A stretch of DNA of 9,467 bases from Clostridia bacterium. Lineage in GTDB: Bacteria; Bacillota_E; SLMV01; PUMD01. The notes under the pieces were generated by a model. That model worked only from the letters and a program-made list of their open reading frames with translations, had not been told where the DNA came from and did not search any database. The stretch spans positions 1 to 9,467 of the forward strand of contig PWUB01000105.1 of assembly GCA_003563755.1 (NCBI GenBank). Reading direction: 5' to 3'. Shown piece after piece: positions 1 to 6,373 of the stretch (the stretch's first letter is position 1; every line of letters begins with the position of its first letter). A program made the position numbers and the translations under genes.

Positions 1-2
1 AC

Positions 3-257
3 CAGGACCTGATAGACGAGGTCAGAGAGTATAACCAGACCGAGGAGTTCCGAGAGATTTACAACAAGCGGGCCATAGTGGAGCGCAAGCTGAGCGAACT
101 CGTGTGGAGGCACAGGCTCAGGTTCGGACGTTACATAGGCAAAAGGAAGATCCAACTGCAGGCGACATGGACTGCAGCAGTGGCCAATTTGAAGAGGCTC
201 GCGAAACTGGTGCCAGAAATGTTCGGAATGCCGCGAATAAGGACACAGAATGCATAA
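3..257 (+). CDS. IS1182-type transposase, C-terminal end (partial)
   Basis: The reading frame is open from the window edge to a TAA at 255-257 and gives the last 84 residues of a DDE transposase. It contains the typical C-terminal block of IS1182-like (DDE_Tnp_1-type) transposases: a segment reading NKRAIVERKLSELV, then RFGRYIGKRKIQLQ, then AAVANLKRL. In this family the glutamate in VERK is usually taken as the third acidic catalytic residue; that assignment rests on family knowledge, not on a structure. The start lies outside the window, so it cannot be judged whether the gene is intact. The reading frame shows no damage in the visible part. The next gene-like segment is a broken transposase of a different family on the other strand, so the right end of this element should lie between 258 and 389. 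Confidence 0.85.
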   Translation, partial: QDLIDEVREYNQTEEFREIYNKRAIVERKLSELVWRHRLRFGRYIGKRKIQLQATWTAAVANLKRLAKLVPEMFGMPRIRTQNA

Positions 258-303
258 AGAATGAGGGGGTATCACCGAACTGACGCCAAATGAGAACCCG
301 ACC

Positions 304-328
304 GGACCAGGATGCCTTCTTCTGGTCC
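304..328. terminator. hairpin downstream of the IS1182-type transposase
   Basis: GGACCAG (304-310) and CTGGTCC (322-328) form a perfect 7-bp inverted repeat with an 11-base loop, 47 bases after the transposase stop. No clear T-run follows on either strand, so a terminator role is only a guess. It could equally be part of the subterminal region of the insertion sequence. Confidence 0.35.
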
Positions 329-389
329 TCGATCAACCACCGAAACCACATACCGTCGCTCGCTGAAACCCCCCTAATTGAACAGCGTC

Positions 390-871
390 CTAGGTGTCTG
401 AAAGCCGGACCCGGTTTTTGGTCAGGGTTTTCAGATCCTGCATGAGGGTCTCGAAGCTGCGGGCGGGCTCGCCATCATCCATGCGTTGCCGGCGAACCTT
501 GGGCTCACCCGCCGCAGAGCGCCGGGCCGGACTCACAATACAGCTCCCATCCTCGATGGATTCCTCGTTGCGCTCAAAGCTGAAGGGATCCTGGGTGATC
601 CGGTAACGGAAGTGCGTGGTCACCTTGGAGGCCCCAGCACCTTGCCCACCTCGACGGCAATCTCCTTTTCTCCCCGCAACGGATTCCGCTTCCGCACCGG
701 CCGACGTCGCAGCTTTTCCAACCTGTCCTCCGTTGTCTGCAAAAGCTCCCGAAGCATCCTGGCCCGATCCCGGGCCCAAAACGGGTTGCGACAGGCCACC
801 AGACGCCACCCGCCACCCGGAAAGTCCGGATGAACGATCTCAGCGAGATTCCGCTCATCAAACAGCGATAG
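390..871 (-). pseudogene. IS1634-type transposase, decayed
   Basis: Read on the minus strand, the piece from 871 down begins LSLFDERNLAEI, continues with HPDFPGG and LVACRNP, and then RARMLRELLQTTEDRLEKL, a block typical of IS1634-family (IS4-like DDE) transposases. Near 620-640 the frame breaks: after VEVGKVLG it runs into a stop, and the protein continues in another frame as KVTTHF, then TQDPFSFERNEESIEDG. After this the family normally has well over a hundred further residues, including the YVIRT and alanine-rich segments. Here the sequence jumps directly to the C-terminal tail (RSFETLMQDLKTLTKNRVR) and stops at 390-392. Upstream of 871 an in-frame stop (872-874) separates a short GWI remnant (to about 900). 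It therefore carries a frameshift, an internal deletion and a stop and cannot encode a working transposase. The family call is from remembered motifs; the damage is visible directly. Confidence 0.8.
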
Positions 872-897
872 CTACCGGCTTCGGGACAAGATCCACC

Positions 898-913
898 CCC
901 CTGACGTCAGGGG
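898..913. repeat. 16-bp perfect palindrome CCCCTGACGTCAGGGG
   Basis: Bases 898-913 read the same on both strands, with the axis between 905 and 906. It sits at the upstream edge of the recognisable part of the broken IS1634-type transposase. It has no loop, so it is more likely a protein-binding or insertion target site, or chance within a GC-rich remnant, than an RNA hairpin. Confidence 0.5.
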
Positions 914-980
914 AAGTTAAATGGCCACAATCGGGCAGCCACAGCAGATGGCTGTTAACATGCTTGAAAGGGAGAGGAAA

Positions 981-1009
981 TTGCCATCGTTGAATCGAAG
1001 TAATGTAGT
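981..1009 (+). promoter_or_regulatory. possible promoter for the small orphan gene
   Basis: TTGCCA (981-986) and TGTAGT (1004-1009) are separated by 17 bases and lie about 50 bases upstream of the start codon at 1061. Each box matches the sigma-70 consensus at four of six positions. The match is weak and could be chance. Confidence 0.25.
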
Positions 1010-1060
1010 AAAGGTTCACTGGTCGAGTGTTGGGAAAGAGTCAAGGGAGGCGCGTTCGGC

Positions 1061-1357
1061 ATGACTGATCAAAAGAACGACGGTAGCAGTCCTCCTTACC
1101 AGATGAAGCATCTCGATTCAGACAATGTCACCATCATCCAAGAAGACATTGTTCAGTTAGTGGAGCAGAAGCGCCTCGGTATGAGCACCATGGAGATTGA
1201 AATCGAGGATATTATTGACATAGAGAGGCTCCCTGGCGATGAGGGTGATATTATGATCCTTCATCGCAAGCGGGGTAACCCCATGCGGATAGGGCCTCTC
1301 GACAGCGAAGTAGCCGAAAGTGGAAGCGAACTACTCAAGAGACTTATGGGCAGCTAA
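1061..1357 (+). CDS. small acidic protein of unknown function
   Basis: This 98-residue product is not recognised. The ATG is preceded by AGGGAGG (1044-1050), ten bases upstream, which supports this start. The N-terminal 18 residues are polar and probably disordered. From about residue 22 hydrophobic residues alternate with polar ones (VTIIQEDIVQLV, MEIEIEDIIDIERL, DIMILHRK), followed by a C-terminal helix-like SELLKRLMGS. Such a run of beta strands closed by a helix resembles small PH-like domains, but this is only a pattern resemblance. There is no signal peptide, no membrane segment and no cysteine, so a soluble cytoplasmic protein is expected. It lies between transposase debris and a serine recombinase and may be cargo of a mobile region or a leftover chromosomal gene. 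Confidence 0.65.
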   Translation: MTDQKNDGSSPPYQMKHLDSDNVTIIQEDIVQLVEQKRLGMSTMEIEIEDIIDIERLPGDEGDIMILHRKRGNPMRIGPLDSEVAESGSELLKRLMGS

Positions 1358-1370
1358 CCATTCGTGCAGG

Positions 1371-1383
1371 GTGCTCGCAGCAC
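1371..1383 (+). terminator. small hairpin after the orphan gene
   Basis: GTGCT (1371-1375) and AGCAC (1379-1383) form a 5-bp stem with a 3-base loop, starting 13 bases after the orphan gene ends. No T-run follows, so it is at best a weak terminator. Confidence 0.25.
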
Positions 1384-1643
1384 ATGGGTGCCCACCGCAC
1401 CCCCTGCGCTCTGGCCAACTGCAGTATCACTCGCCCAGCCTATCCGGGCGTGCAGGATGCCTGCATTGTACTTGTTTGCCAACGGTGAATTCTTGCCGGA
1501 GTGAGTTGTTGGCTTTCGAGCCGCGCCCCTGAATTCGAACCACCCGGATCGCTATCATGAGAGTAGCGGAGTCGTGCCCGGGGAATCGAGTAGCACGAGT
1601 AGCAGGGTCAAGCCCAGATCCGTGTGTAAATAGCCCGCTGGTG

Positions 1644-1685
1644 AGAGCGCCCGTGCTCAGAGTGAATGCTGAGGGCGGGCGCTCT
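1644..1685. terminator. long hairpin at the 3' end of the serine recombinase gene
   Basis: AGAGCGCCCG (1644-1653) pairs perfectly with CGGGCGCTCT (1676-1685). Inside it CTCAG (1656-1660) pairs with CTGAG (1669-1673), leaving a 2+2 internal loop and an 8-base apical loop. The structure begins 19 bases past the stop of the minus-strand recombinase gene, the right place for a terminator. There is no strong T-run on either side; on the minus strand only a short AT-rich TATTTA follows some 10 bases later. It could also be a recombination-related inverted repeat. Confidence 0.55.
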
Positions 1686-1704
1686 GTTGCTGTCTGAATC
1701 CACT

Positions 1705-3189
1705 TCACCGACCGAACTTGATGCGAATCGTGCTCTCCTCCAGAAACCTGACTTTTACTGTCACCTTGGTCGGTGCGACTACCAGCTTCTCGATCAGCAG
1801 CCCCATGAGCTCCTTGCGCTCCTCCAGCGTGGCCTCTTCCCACAGCGCCGGGAACTTGGACAGCGCCTCCCTGACCTTTTCAAACTCGACGTCGGCCCGT
1901 TCGCCGGCCCTCAACTTTTCCAATACCTGATCCCGCCTCGACTCCAGCCGTGCCTGCTTACCCATCAGCTTCTCATTCCTGGCTGCAAACTGTTCCTCGG
2001 TTATTAGCCCCCTGTCCAGCCGATCGGCCCAGCGGTTGAACGTCTGCCCTATACCTTCCAGCTCCGACTGCACCTTCCCCAACTCATCGCGCAGGAGTCC
2101 AAGGTCATCCTGGAGCATCTCATCAAGTTCATCGGCAGCCATGTTCTGGATGACCTCACCTCTGGCTATCTCCATGACTTTGCCCAGGACCGCATTATCC
2201 ACTCGGTGGTCTACTTTGCGGAAACCGGGGCAGGCTCCCTCACCGACGAGGGTGTTGCCCATGCATTCATACGATTTCGAGTCTTTGCTTTTGTAATGGG
2301 TGCGGAGGGGCTTCCCGCAGGTCGCACATTTCGCTATTCCGGCCAGCAACAGCTGTGAGTACCTGCGGCGCGGATGGACCTTCTGCTTTGCGGTGAGCTT
2401 CCTGTGGACCTCGTCGAACAACTCCTCATCGATGATGGCCTCATGCTCACCGTCCACCTCAAAGTCGTCATTGTAGCGGATGACGCCCTTGTACACCGGG
2501 TTACCCAGGATCCACCATACGCTATTGTGGGCGAACTGGCTCCCGCGTTTGGTCCGGCGGCCCTGAGCGTTGAGCCTGCGGGCGATCTTCCTGATGCCCA
2601 GTGACTCGTTCTTGTAGTAGCGGAAGATGTCCCGCACCACCTCGGCCTCCTCAGCGTTAACCACCAGGCGCTTTCGGGTCTTGTCATAGTCGTACCCGAA
2701 AGGAGCCGGACCAGTGGGCCACTTCCCTTTCTTCGCCCTCTGCTCGAGGCCGGCCTTCACATTCTCGGCGATCATCTCGCGGGTGAGCTGGGCGAGGACC
2801 GCCATGACTCCGAGCATTGCCCTGCCGATAGGAGAGGTGGTGTCCAGGTTCTCAGTGAGGGAGACCAAGTCCACATTGTGTTCCTGGGTGAGGTCGATGA
2901 AATCGTAGATGTTCCCGACGTTCCGGCTGAGGCGGTCGAGCTTGTACACTATCACCACGTCGATGCTGCCCTGCTTGATGTCCCGCACCAGCTCCTGAAA
3001 GCCTGGTCGATCCTTGGTACTCTTGCCTGAGCTCACGTCTTTACGGACTTTGATGAGCGGCCAGTTCTTCTCCTGAACTCGGAGCCGGGCTTTTTCCTCC
3101 TGGTAGTCCAGCGAGCGGTGATCGTCCGTGCCTTGCTCCTCCGTTGATACTCGGCAATAGACAAATACCCTTCTGCTGTTCCCATACAT
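1705..3189 (-). CDS. large serine recombinase (integrase/invertase type)
   Basis: This 494-residue protein has the domain order of large serine recombinases. The N-terminal resolvase domain carries the catalytic serine (S15 in YCRVSTEEQ, with R13 beside it) and the helix motif YKLDRLSRN with R86 and R89 (residues 82-90). A 'Recombinase' DNA-binding domain follows from about residue 160 (GPAPFGYDYD, SVWWILGNPVYKG). A zinc ribbon has cysteines C288, C291, C309 and C320. A charged coiled-coil-like region (about 350-435) precedes the C-terminal tail. Proteins of this family join attP and attB sites in one direction, or excise or invert elements, via a 5'-phosphoserine link. Length and all key residues look complete, so the gene is probably functional. 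The ATG at 3189 follows GAGGGGG on the minus strand. No phage or conjugation genes are visible nearby, so it appears solitary, though the window is short. Confidence 0.93.
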   Translation of the reverse strand: MYGNSRRVFVYCRVSTEEQGTDDHRSLDYQEEKARLRVQEKNWPLIKVRKDVSSGKSTKDRPGFQELVRDIKQGSIDVVIVYKLDRLSRNVGNIYDFIDLTQEHNVDLVSLTENLDTTSPIGRAMLGVMAVLAQLTREMIAENVKAGLEQRAKKGKWPTGPAPFGYDYDKTRKRLVVNAEEAEVVRDIFRYYKNESLGIRKIARRLNAQGRRTKRGSQFAHNSVWWILGNPVYKGVIRYNDDFEVDGEHEAIIDEELFDEVHRKLTAKQKVHPRRRYSQLLLAGIAKCATCGKPLRTHYKSKDSKSYECMGNTLVGEGACPGFRKVDHRVDNAVLGKVMEIARGEVIQNMAADELDEMLQDDLGLLRDELGKVQSELEGIGQTFNRWADRLDRGLITEEQFAARNEKLMGKQARLESRRDQVLEKLRAGERADVEFEKVREALSKFPALWEEATLEERKELMGLLIEKLVVAPTKVTVKVRFLEESTIRIKFGR

Positions 3190-3209
3190 CCCTTTTCCCC
3201 CTCAAGATG

Positions 3210-3239
3210 ATTTTATCCTATTGGGGGTATTTGTGTCTA
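3210..3239 (-). promoter_or_regulatory. candidate sigma-70 promoter of the serine recombinase
   Basis: On the minus strand TAGACA (3234-3239) and TAAAAT (3210-3215) are separated by 18 bases; each box matches the consensus at five of six positions. The -10 box ends about 20 bases before the start codon at 3189, leaving a short leader that contains the GAGGGGG ribosome binding site. Confidence 0.5.
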
Positions 3240-3280
3240 TATTCCGTACAACTCCGGACGGACCGTACCCCTGGGAGTGC

Positions 3281-4879
3281 TCAGCTGCGCCGCAAAACAC
3301 ATCCGGATCCAGGGTCAGCAGCCTCCGGGAGATACCTCTCCGATCTCAATGCCGCGGTACCGTTCACCATGACCAGGTGAAAACCCTTGGGTGGGCGCTC
3401 GGGATCATTGTAAGTGCTCAGCTCAGCTACCTCTCGGGGATCAAATACCACGATGTCTGCCTTCATGCCCGGGAGTATGAGACCCCGGTCCCTGAGGCCG
3501 ATGATGCGTGCCGGTAGGGAAGTGATCTTATATACCGCCTCCTCCACGGTGAGCACCTTCGTCTCGCGCACGTAGCGGGACAGCAGGCGCGGGTAGGTAC
3601 CCCAGAGGCGGGGGTGAGGCTTTCCGCCGTATATCCCGTCGGTGGCCACGGCTGATGAGGGATGCTGCAGGATCAACTCCAGGTTATCCTCGCTCCCATA
3701 GTGACTGATCATCGTTACCTGCAGATCCTCCTCCAACAGCAGGTCGCAGACAACGTCCACTGGATCCATGCCGCGCTCATCACTCAACTGCTGGATCGAG
3801 CGGCCGACGACGTCCTGGTTCTTTTCTCCCGCCACCCACGACACCGTTATGTTCTCCCAGCCCACGGAAAGGGCCCGGTTGTGCCAGACGTGAAGCTCCT
3901 GGGTAAAGGCCTCGTGAATCCGGGCCCTACTCCGGGGATCGGAGAGCCTGTTCAGGCACTCCTGGGGACCTCCGTCGAGCACCCAGGTCGGCAGGACGGC
4001 CGTCAACACCGTGCTTCCTGCCAGGTAGGGGTAACGGTCGCACGTAACCACCATGCCCTCGGCGCCGGCCTTCGCGATCATATTCAGGGCCCTGGGTAGG
4101 AGGTGCCAGTTTGCCCTGCCGTACGCCTGCAGGTGGGAGATGTGAAGGCGGCAGCCCGAACGGCGGCAGGCGTCGATCACCTCGCCCAGGGCCTCTTGCA
4201 GGTAGTAACCTTCATCCCGAAGGTGCACGACGAACACTCCGTCCATATCCGATACGACCTGGGTTAGAGCAGTGAGCTCCTCGGAGGGAGCGTAGCTGGC
4301 AGGGGGGTATATGAGACCCGTCGACAGGCCCCAGGCACCCTGCTCCATGACCTCCTGCAGGGTCTCCTTCATCAGCTCCAGCTCCCTGGGGGTTGCGGCG
4401 CGGTCAGCGGCCCCGACATGAAGCAGCCTCAGCGGTCCGTGGGAGGCCAGTACGGCCTGGTTGTTCGGAAGCGAGGCCCCCTCAAGCCTGTCGAGGTATT
4501 CCTCGAAGGATCGCCAGTCCCAATCCTGCGCTGGGTGAGGTCCCAAAAGCCCCGACGTTAGGGCACGGAGCTGGGGTAGTGTGTCTTCGACCACGGGGGC
4601 CACACCGAGGCCGTCCTGCCCCAACAGTTCGGTCGTGACCCCCTGGGATATCTTGGCCAGCGGGGGATCAGCACGGAGGAGGCGAAGATCCGAATGACTG
4701 TGGGTATCTATGAAGCCGGGGCACACGACGAGCCCTTCTGCACAGATCTCGGTGTACCCGTGGGCGAGATCGGATCCTATCTCCACTATGCTATCACCCG
4801 CTATGCCCACATCGGCCCGATATCCCCTCGCTCCCGAACCGTCTATGATCGTACCGCCTGTGATCTTTATGTCAAACAT
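3281..4879 (-). CDS. N-acyl-D-amino-acid deacylase-like amidohydrolase
   Basis: A 532-residue member of the amidohydrolase superfamily, close to D-aminoacylases, which cleave N-acyl-D-amino acids to a fatty acid or acetate and the free D-amino acid. Visible features: N-terminal beta domain (FDIKITGGTIIDGSG), metal motif DTHSHSD with H60 and H62, H219 (VVHLRDEG), H249 (HISHLQA), D414 (VATDG), and the typical C-terminal blocks HPRLWGTYPRLL and PARIIGLRDRG, followed by ADIVVFDP. In the characterised Alcaligenes enzyme a cysteine in a GNCG-type motif binds zinc; here that position reads GQDG, so D89 replaces it. Some family members carry this variant, so it may alter metal use or substrate rather than kill activity. 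I chose the ATG at 4879 because GAGAGGAG lies six bases upstream; an upstream in-frame ATG at 4957 would add 26 residues unlike the family. The gene is divergent from the next operon. Dihydroorotase-like or other cyclic amidase activity cannot be excluded. Confidence 0.85.
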   Translation of the reverse strand: MFDIKITGGTIIDGSGARGYRADVGIAGDSIVEIGSDLAHGYTEICAEGLVVCPGFIDTHSHSDLRLLRADPPLAKISQGVTTELLGQDGLGVAPVVEDTLPQLRALTSGLLGPHPAQDWDWRSFEEYLDRLEGASLPNNQAVLASHGPLRLLHVGAADRAATPRELELMKETLQEVMEQGAWGLSTGLIYPPASYAPSEELTALTQVVSDMDGVFVVHLRDEGYYLQEALGEVIDACRRSGCRLHISHLQAYGRANWHLLPRALNMIAKAGAEGMVVTCDRYPYLAGSTVLTAVLPTWVLDGGPQECLNRLSDPRSRARIHEAFTQELHVWHNRALSVGWENITVSWVAGEKNQDVVGRSIQQLSDERGMDPVDVVCDLLLEEDLQVTMISHYGSEDNLELILQHPSSAVATDGIYGGKPHPRLWGTYPRLLSRYVRETKVLTVEEAVYKITSLPARIIGLRDRGLILPGMKADIVVFDPREVAELSTYNDPERPPKGFHLVMVNGTAALRSERYLPEAADPGSGCVLRRS

Positions 4880-4885
4880 GTATGT

Positions 4886-4893
4886 CTCCTCTC
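4886..4893 (-). promoter_or_regulatory. ribosome binding site fixing the deacylase start
   Basis: GAGAGGAG on the minus strand lies six bases before the ATG at 4879. It decides in favour of this start over the in-frame ATG at 4957, which would add a tail with no family resemblance. Confidence 0.7.
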
Positions 4894-5011
4894 TGCCTTG
4901 ACGACCAACACATCCTGCGCCTCCGGAGGGTGTGAACGGCCGGTGGTGTGCTCTCATGTCGAGCGCAGGACCTCGTCACCCAACCTCAACTTGTACACAG
5001 CAGGGGGATAA

Positions 5012-5050
5012 TCCTGCCGCACATCTTCGGTGCCGTAGCCCACGGCAGGA
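5012..5050. repeat. 8-bp inverted repeat in the divergent intergenic region
   Basis: TCCTGCCG (5012-5019) and CGGCAGGA (5043-5050) form a perfect inverted repeat with 23 bases between the arms. A second, overlapping possibility is GCAGG (5000-5004) with CCTGC (5013-5017). The two cannot form together. The site lies between the divergent deacylase and dehydrogenase genes, where an operator or a leader structure would be expected. I recognise no known riboswitch, and no clear promoter for either gene stands out. Confidence 0.45.
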
Positions 5051-5119
5051 ATCAGATATCCGGGAGCGAAGTTGGCTAACGGTCACTTAATGGGTCCTGC
5101 TGTACCTGGAGGTGTGACG

Positions 5120-6277
5120 ATGAAGGTTGTGGTGTTCGGTGCGGGAATGATGGGCTCGGTGGTGATATGGGACCTGGCAGAAAGCAGTGAGGTCACCGAG
5201 GTCGTGGCCTGCGACATCGATGAAGAGCTGCTGCAGCGCATAGGTGCCTCCGACCCCACGGGGAAGGTGCGGGTGGAGGTTCTCGATGCTTCTGACACGG
5301 CGGCGATCTCAGGGATCCTCCAGGGTGCCTTCGCTGCCGTCAGTGCCCTCGCCCATGAGTTCAGCATGGGTGTCCTCAGGGTTTGCGTCGATGCCGGGGT
5401 TCACCTGGTCGACCTGGTGGGCTCGAGACCGGAGGAAAGGCTGGCTCTAGATGGGGCTGCCAGAGACAATGACGCACTGATAATACCCGGGTTCGGACTC
5501 GCACCCGGGCTGACCAACGTTGCGATAGGGAGGGGTTTTCACCTGCTCGATTCCGTTGACACCGCGGTGGCCAAGGTGGGCGGCCTGCCGTCTGACCCTC
5601 AACCACCGCTTCAGTATCAGGTTCTCTACTCCATGGTGAGCACCTTCAACCAATATGTGAGTGATGCTGTCATCGTCAGGGACGGCGAGGTGGTCCGGGT
5701 CCCCGCCATGTCGGACCTGGAGATCGATGAGTACCCGGAGCCCCTGGGCGAGTGTGAGTCGTTTGTGACGGACGGTCTGTCCACCCTTCCCTTCACCCTC
5801 GATTTGAGGGGGATCAGCTACATGGCCGAAAAGACGGTCCGGTATCCGGGCCACGCCGACAAGATCACCACTCTCATGGAGTGCGGACTCTTCGATACCG
5901 AGCCCGTCACCGTTGACGAAACCCGGGTCATACCGCGGCACGTCCTCGACGTCCTGCTCAGACCCAGGCTCACCACCGATGACTCGAGGGACATCTCCGT
6001 GATGCGGGCAGAGATCATCGGGATGCGCGGCGGGATGAGGACCGGCCTGCGGTATCAACTGGTGGACTTTTACGACGAGGATGCAGCCATGACCTCGATG
6101 GCCAGGACCACGGCATATCCGTGTGCCACGGCCGTCCGGATGCTCATCAGGGGCGAGATCCTGGAGAGAGGGGTGAAGGGTCCCGAGGAGATATTCGTCG
6201 ATCACCGGTATGAATCCCTGATCGATGAGCTCGCCCGGTACGGCGTCCGGATCGAGGAGACGATGTTCGAGGTGTAA
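5120..6277 (+). CDS. saccharopine dehydrogenase / lysine 6-dehydrogenase-like oxidoreductase
   Basis: A 385-residue NAD(P)-dependent oxidoreductase. The N-terminal Rossmann domain starts at once with VVVFGAGMMG (GxGxxG at residues 7-12) and has D32 at the end of the second strand (VVACDID), which suggests NAD rather than NADP. The middle has PGFGLAPGLTN (123-133) and KTVRYPGHADK (238-248), blocks shared by saccharopine dehydrogenase-family proteins and bacterial lysine 6-dehydrogenases. Known family reactions are oxidative deamination of the lysine side chain or cleavage/formation of saccharopine; the substrate here is unknown. The start at 5120 is chosen because GGAGG (5108-5112) lies seven bases upstream and the protein then begins at the Rossmann strand; an upstream ATG at 5072 would add 16 residues without a good site. 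It is the first gene of a likely three-gene operon, 96 bp before the PLP enzyme, and a catabolic role on amino acids fits its neighbours. Confidence 0.85.
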   Translation: MKVVVFGAGMMGSVVIWDLAESSEVTEVVACDIDEELLQRIGASDPTGKVRVEVLDASDTAAISGILQGAFAAVSALAHEFSMGVLRVCVDAGVHLVDLVGSRPEERLALDGAARDNDALIIPGFGLAPGLTNVAIGRGFHLLDSVDTAVAKVGGLPSDPQPPLQYQVLYSMVSTFNQYVSDAVIVRDGEVVRVPAMSDLEIDEYPEPLGECESFVTDGLSTLPFTLDLRGISYMAEKTVRYPGHADKITTLMECGLFDTEPVTVDETRVIPRHVLDVLLRPRLTTDDSRDISVMRAEIIGMRGGMRTGLRYQLVDFYDEDAAMTSMARTTAYPCATAVRMLIRGEILERGVKGPEEIFVDHRYESLIDELARYGVRIEETMFEV

Positions 6278-6373
6278 CGCAAGGCGAGGCGGAGCCTGGT
6301 GCCGACAGCCGCAGGGCCGAGTGCTGGACCCCCGGGCTGCTGGGCATTCAGGCAGTGAAGAGGAGTGACAGAG

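Larger units (their letters stand above)
1358..1704. other. gene-free stretch between orphan gene and recombinase
   Basis: No convincing gene lies here; the open frames crossing it look like shadows. It holds a small hairpin right after the orphan gene (1371-1383), three copies of a GAGTAGC-type octamer (GAGTAGCG 1561-1568, GAGTAGCA 1588-1595 and 1597-1604, the last two in tandem), and a long hairpin at 1644-1685. Because it flanks a large serine recombinase, it is one of two places where an attachment site of an integrated element could lie; no core can be recognised from one copy. Confidence 0.5.

Noticed and set aside
118..351. A 77-codon open frame on the minus strand
   Set aside because: It mostly lies opposite the transposase end, and its product has low-complexity composition with no family resemblance.
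394..993. Several open frames on the plus strand at 394-993
   Set aside because: They overlap in different frames and lie opposite a recognisable broken transposase, so they are chance frames in decayed DNA.
1529..1548. T-arm-like GGTTCGAATTC on the minus strand
   Set aside because: It looks like the T-loop of a tRNA, but the flanking stem does not pair and no anticodon or D arm can be found.
1427..1843. A 138-codon open frame on the minus strand
   Set aside because: It overlaps the 3' end of the serine recombinase in another frame and has no family-like motif.
6365..6373. GTG at 6365 as start of the PLP enzyme
   Set aside because: It overlaps the AGGAG ribosome site. The ATG at 6374 has correct spacing to that site.
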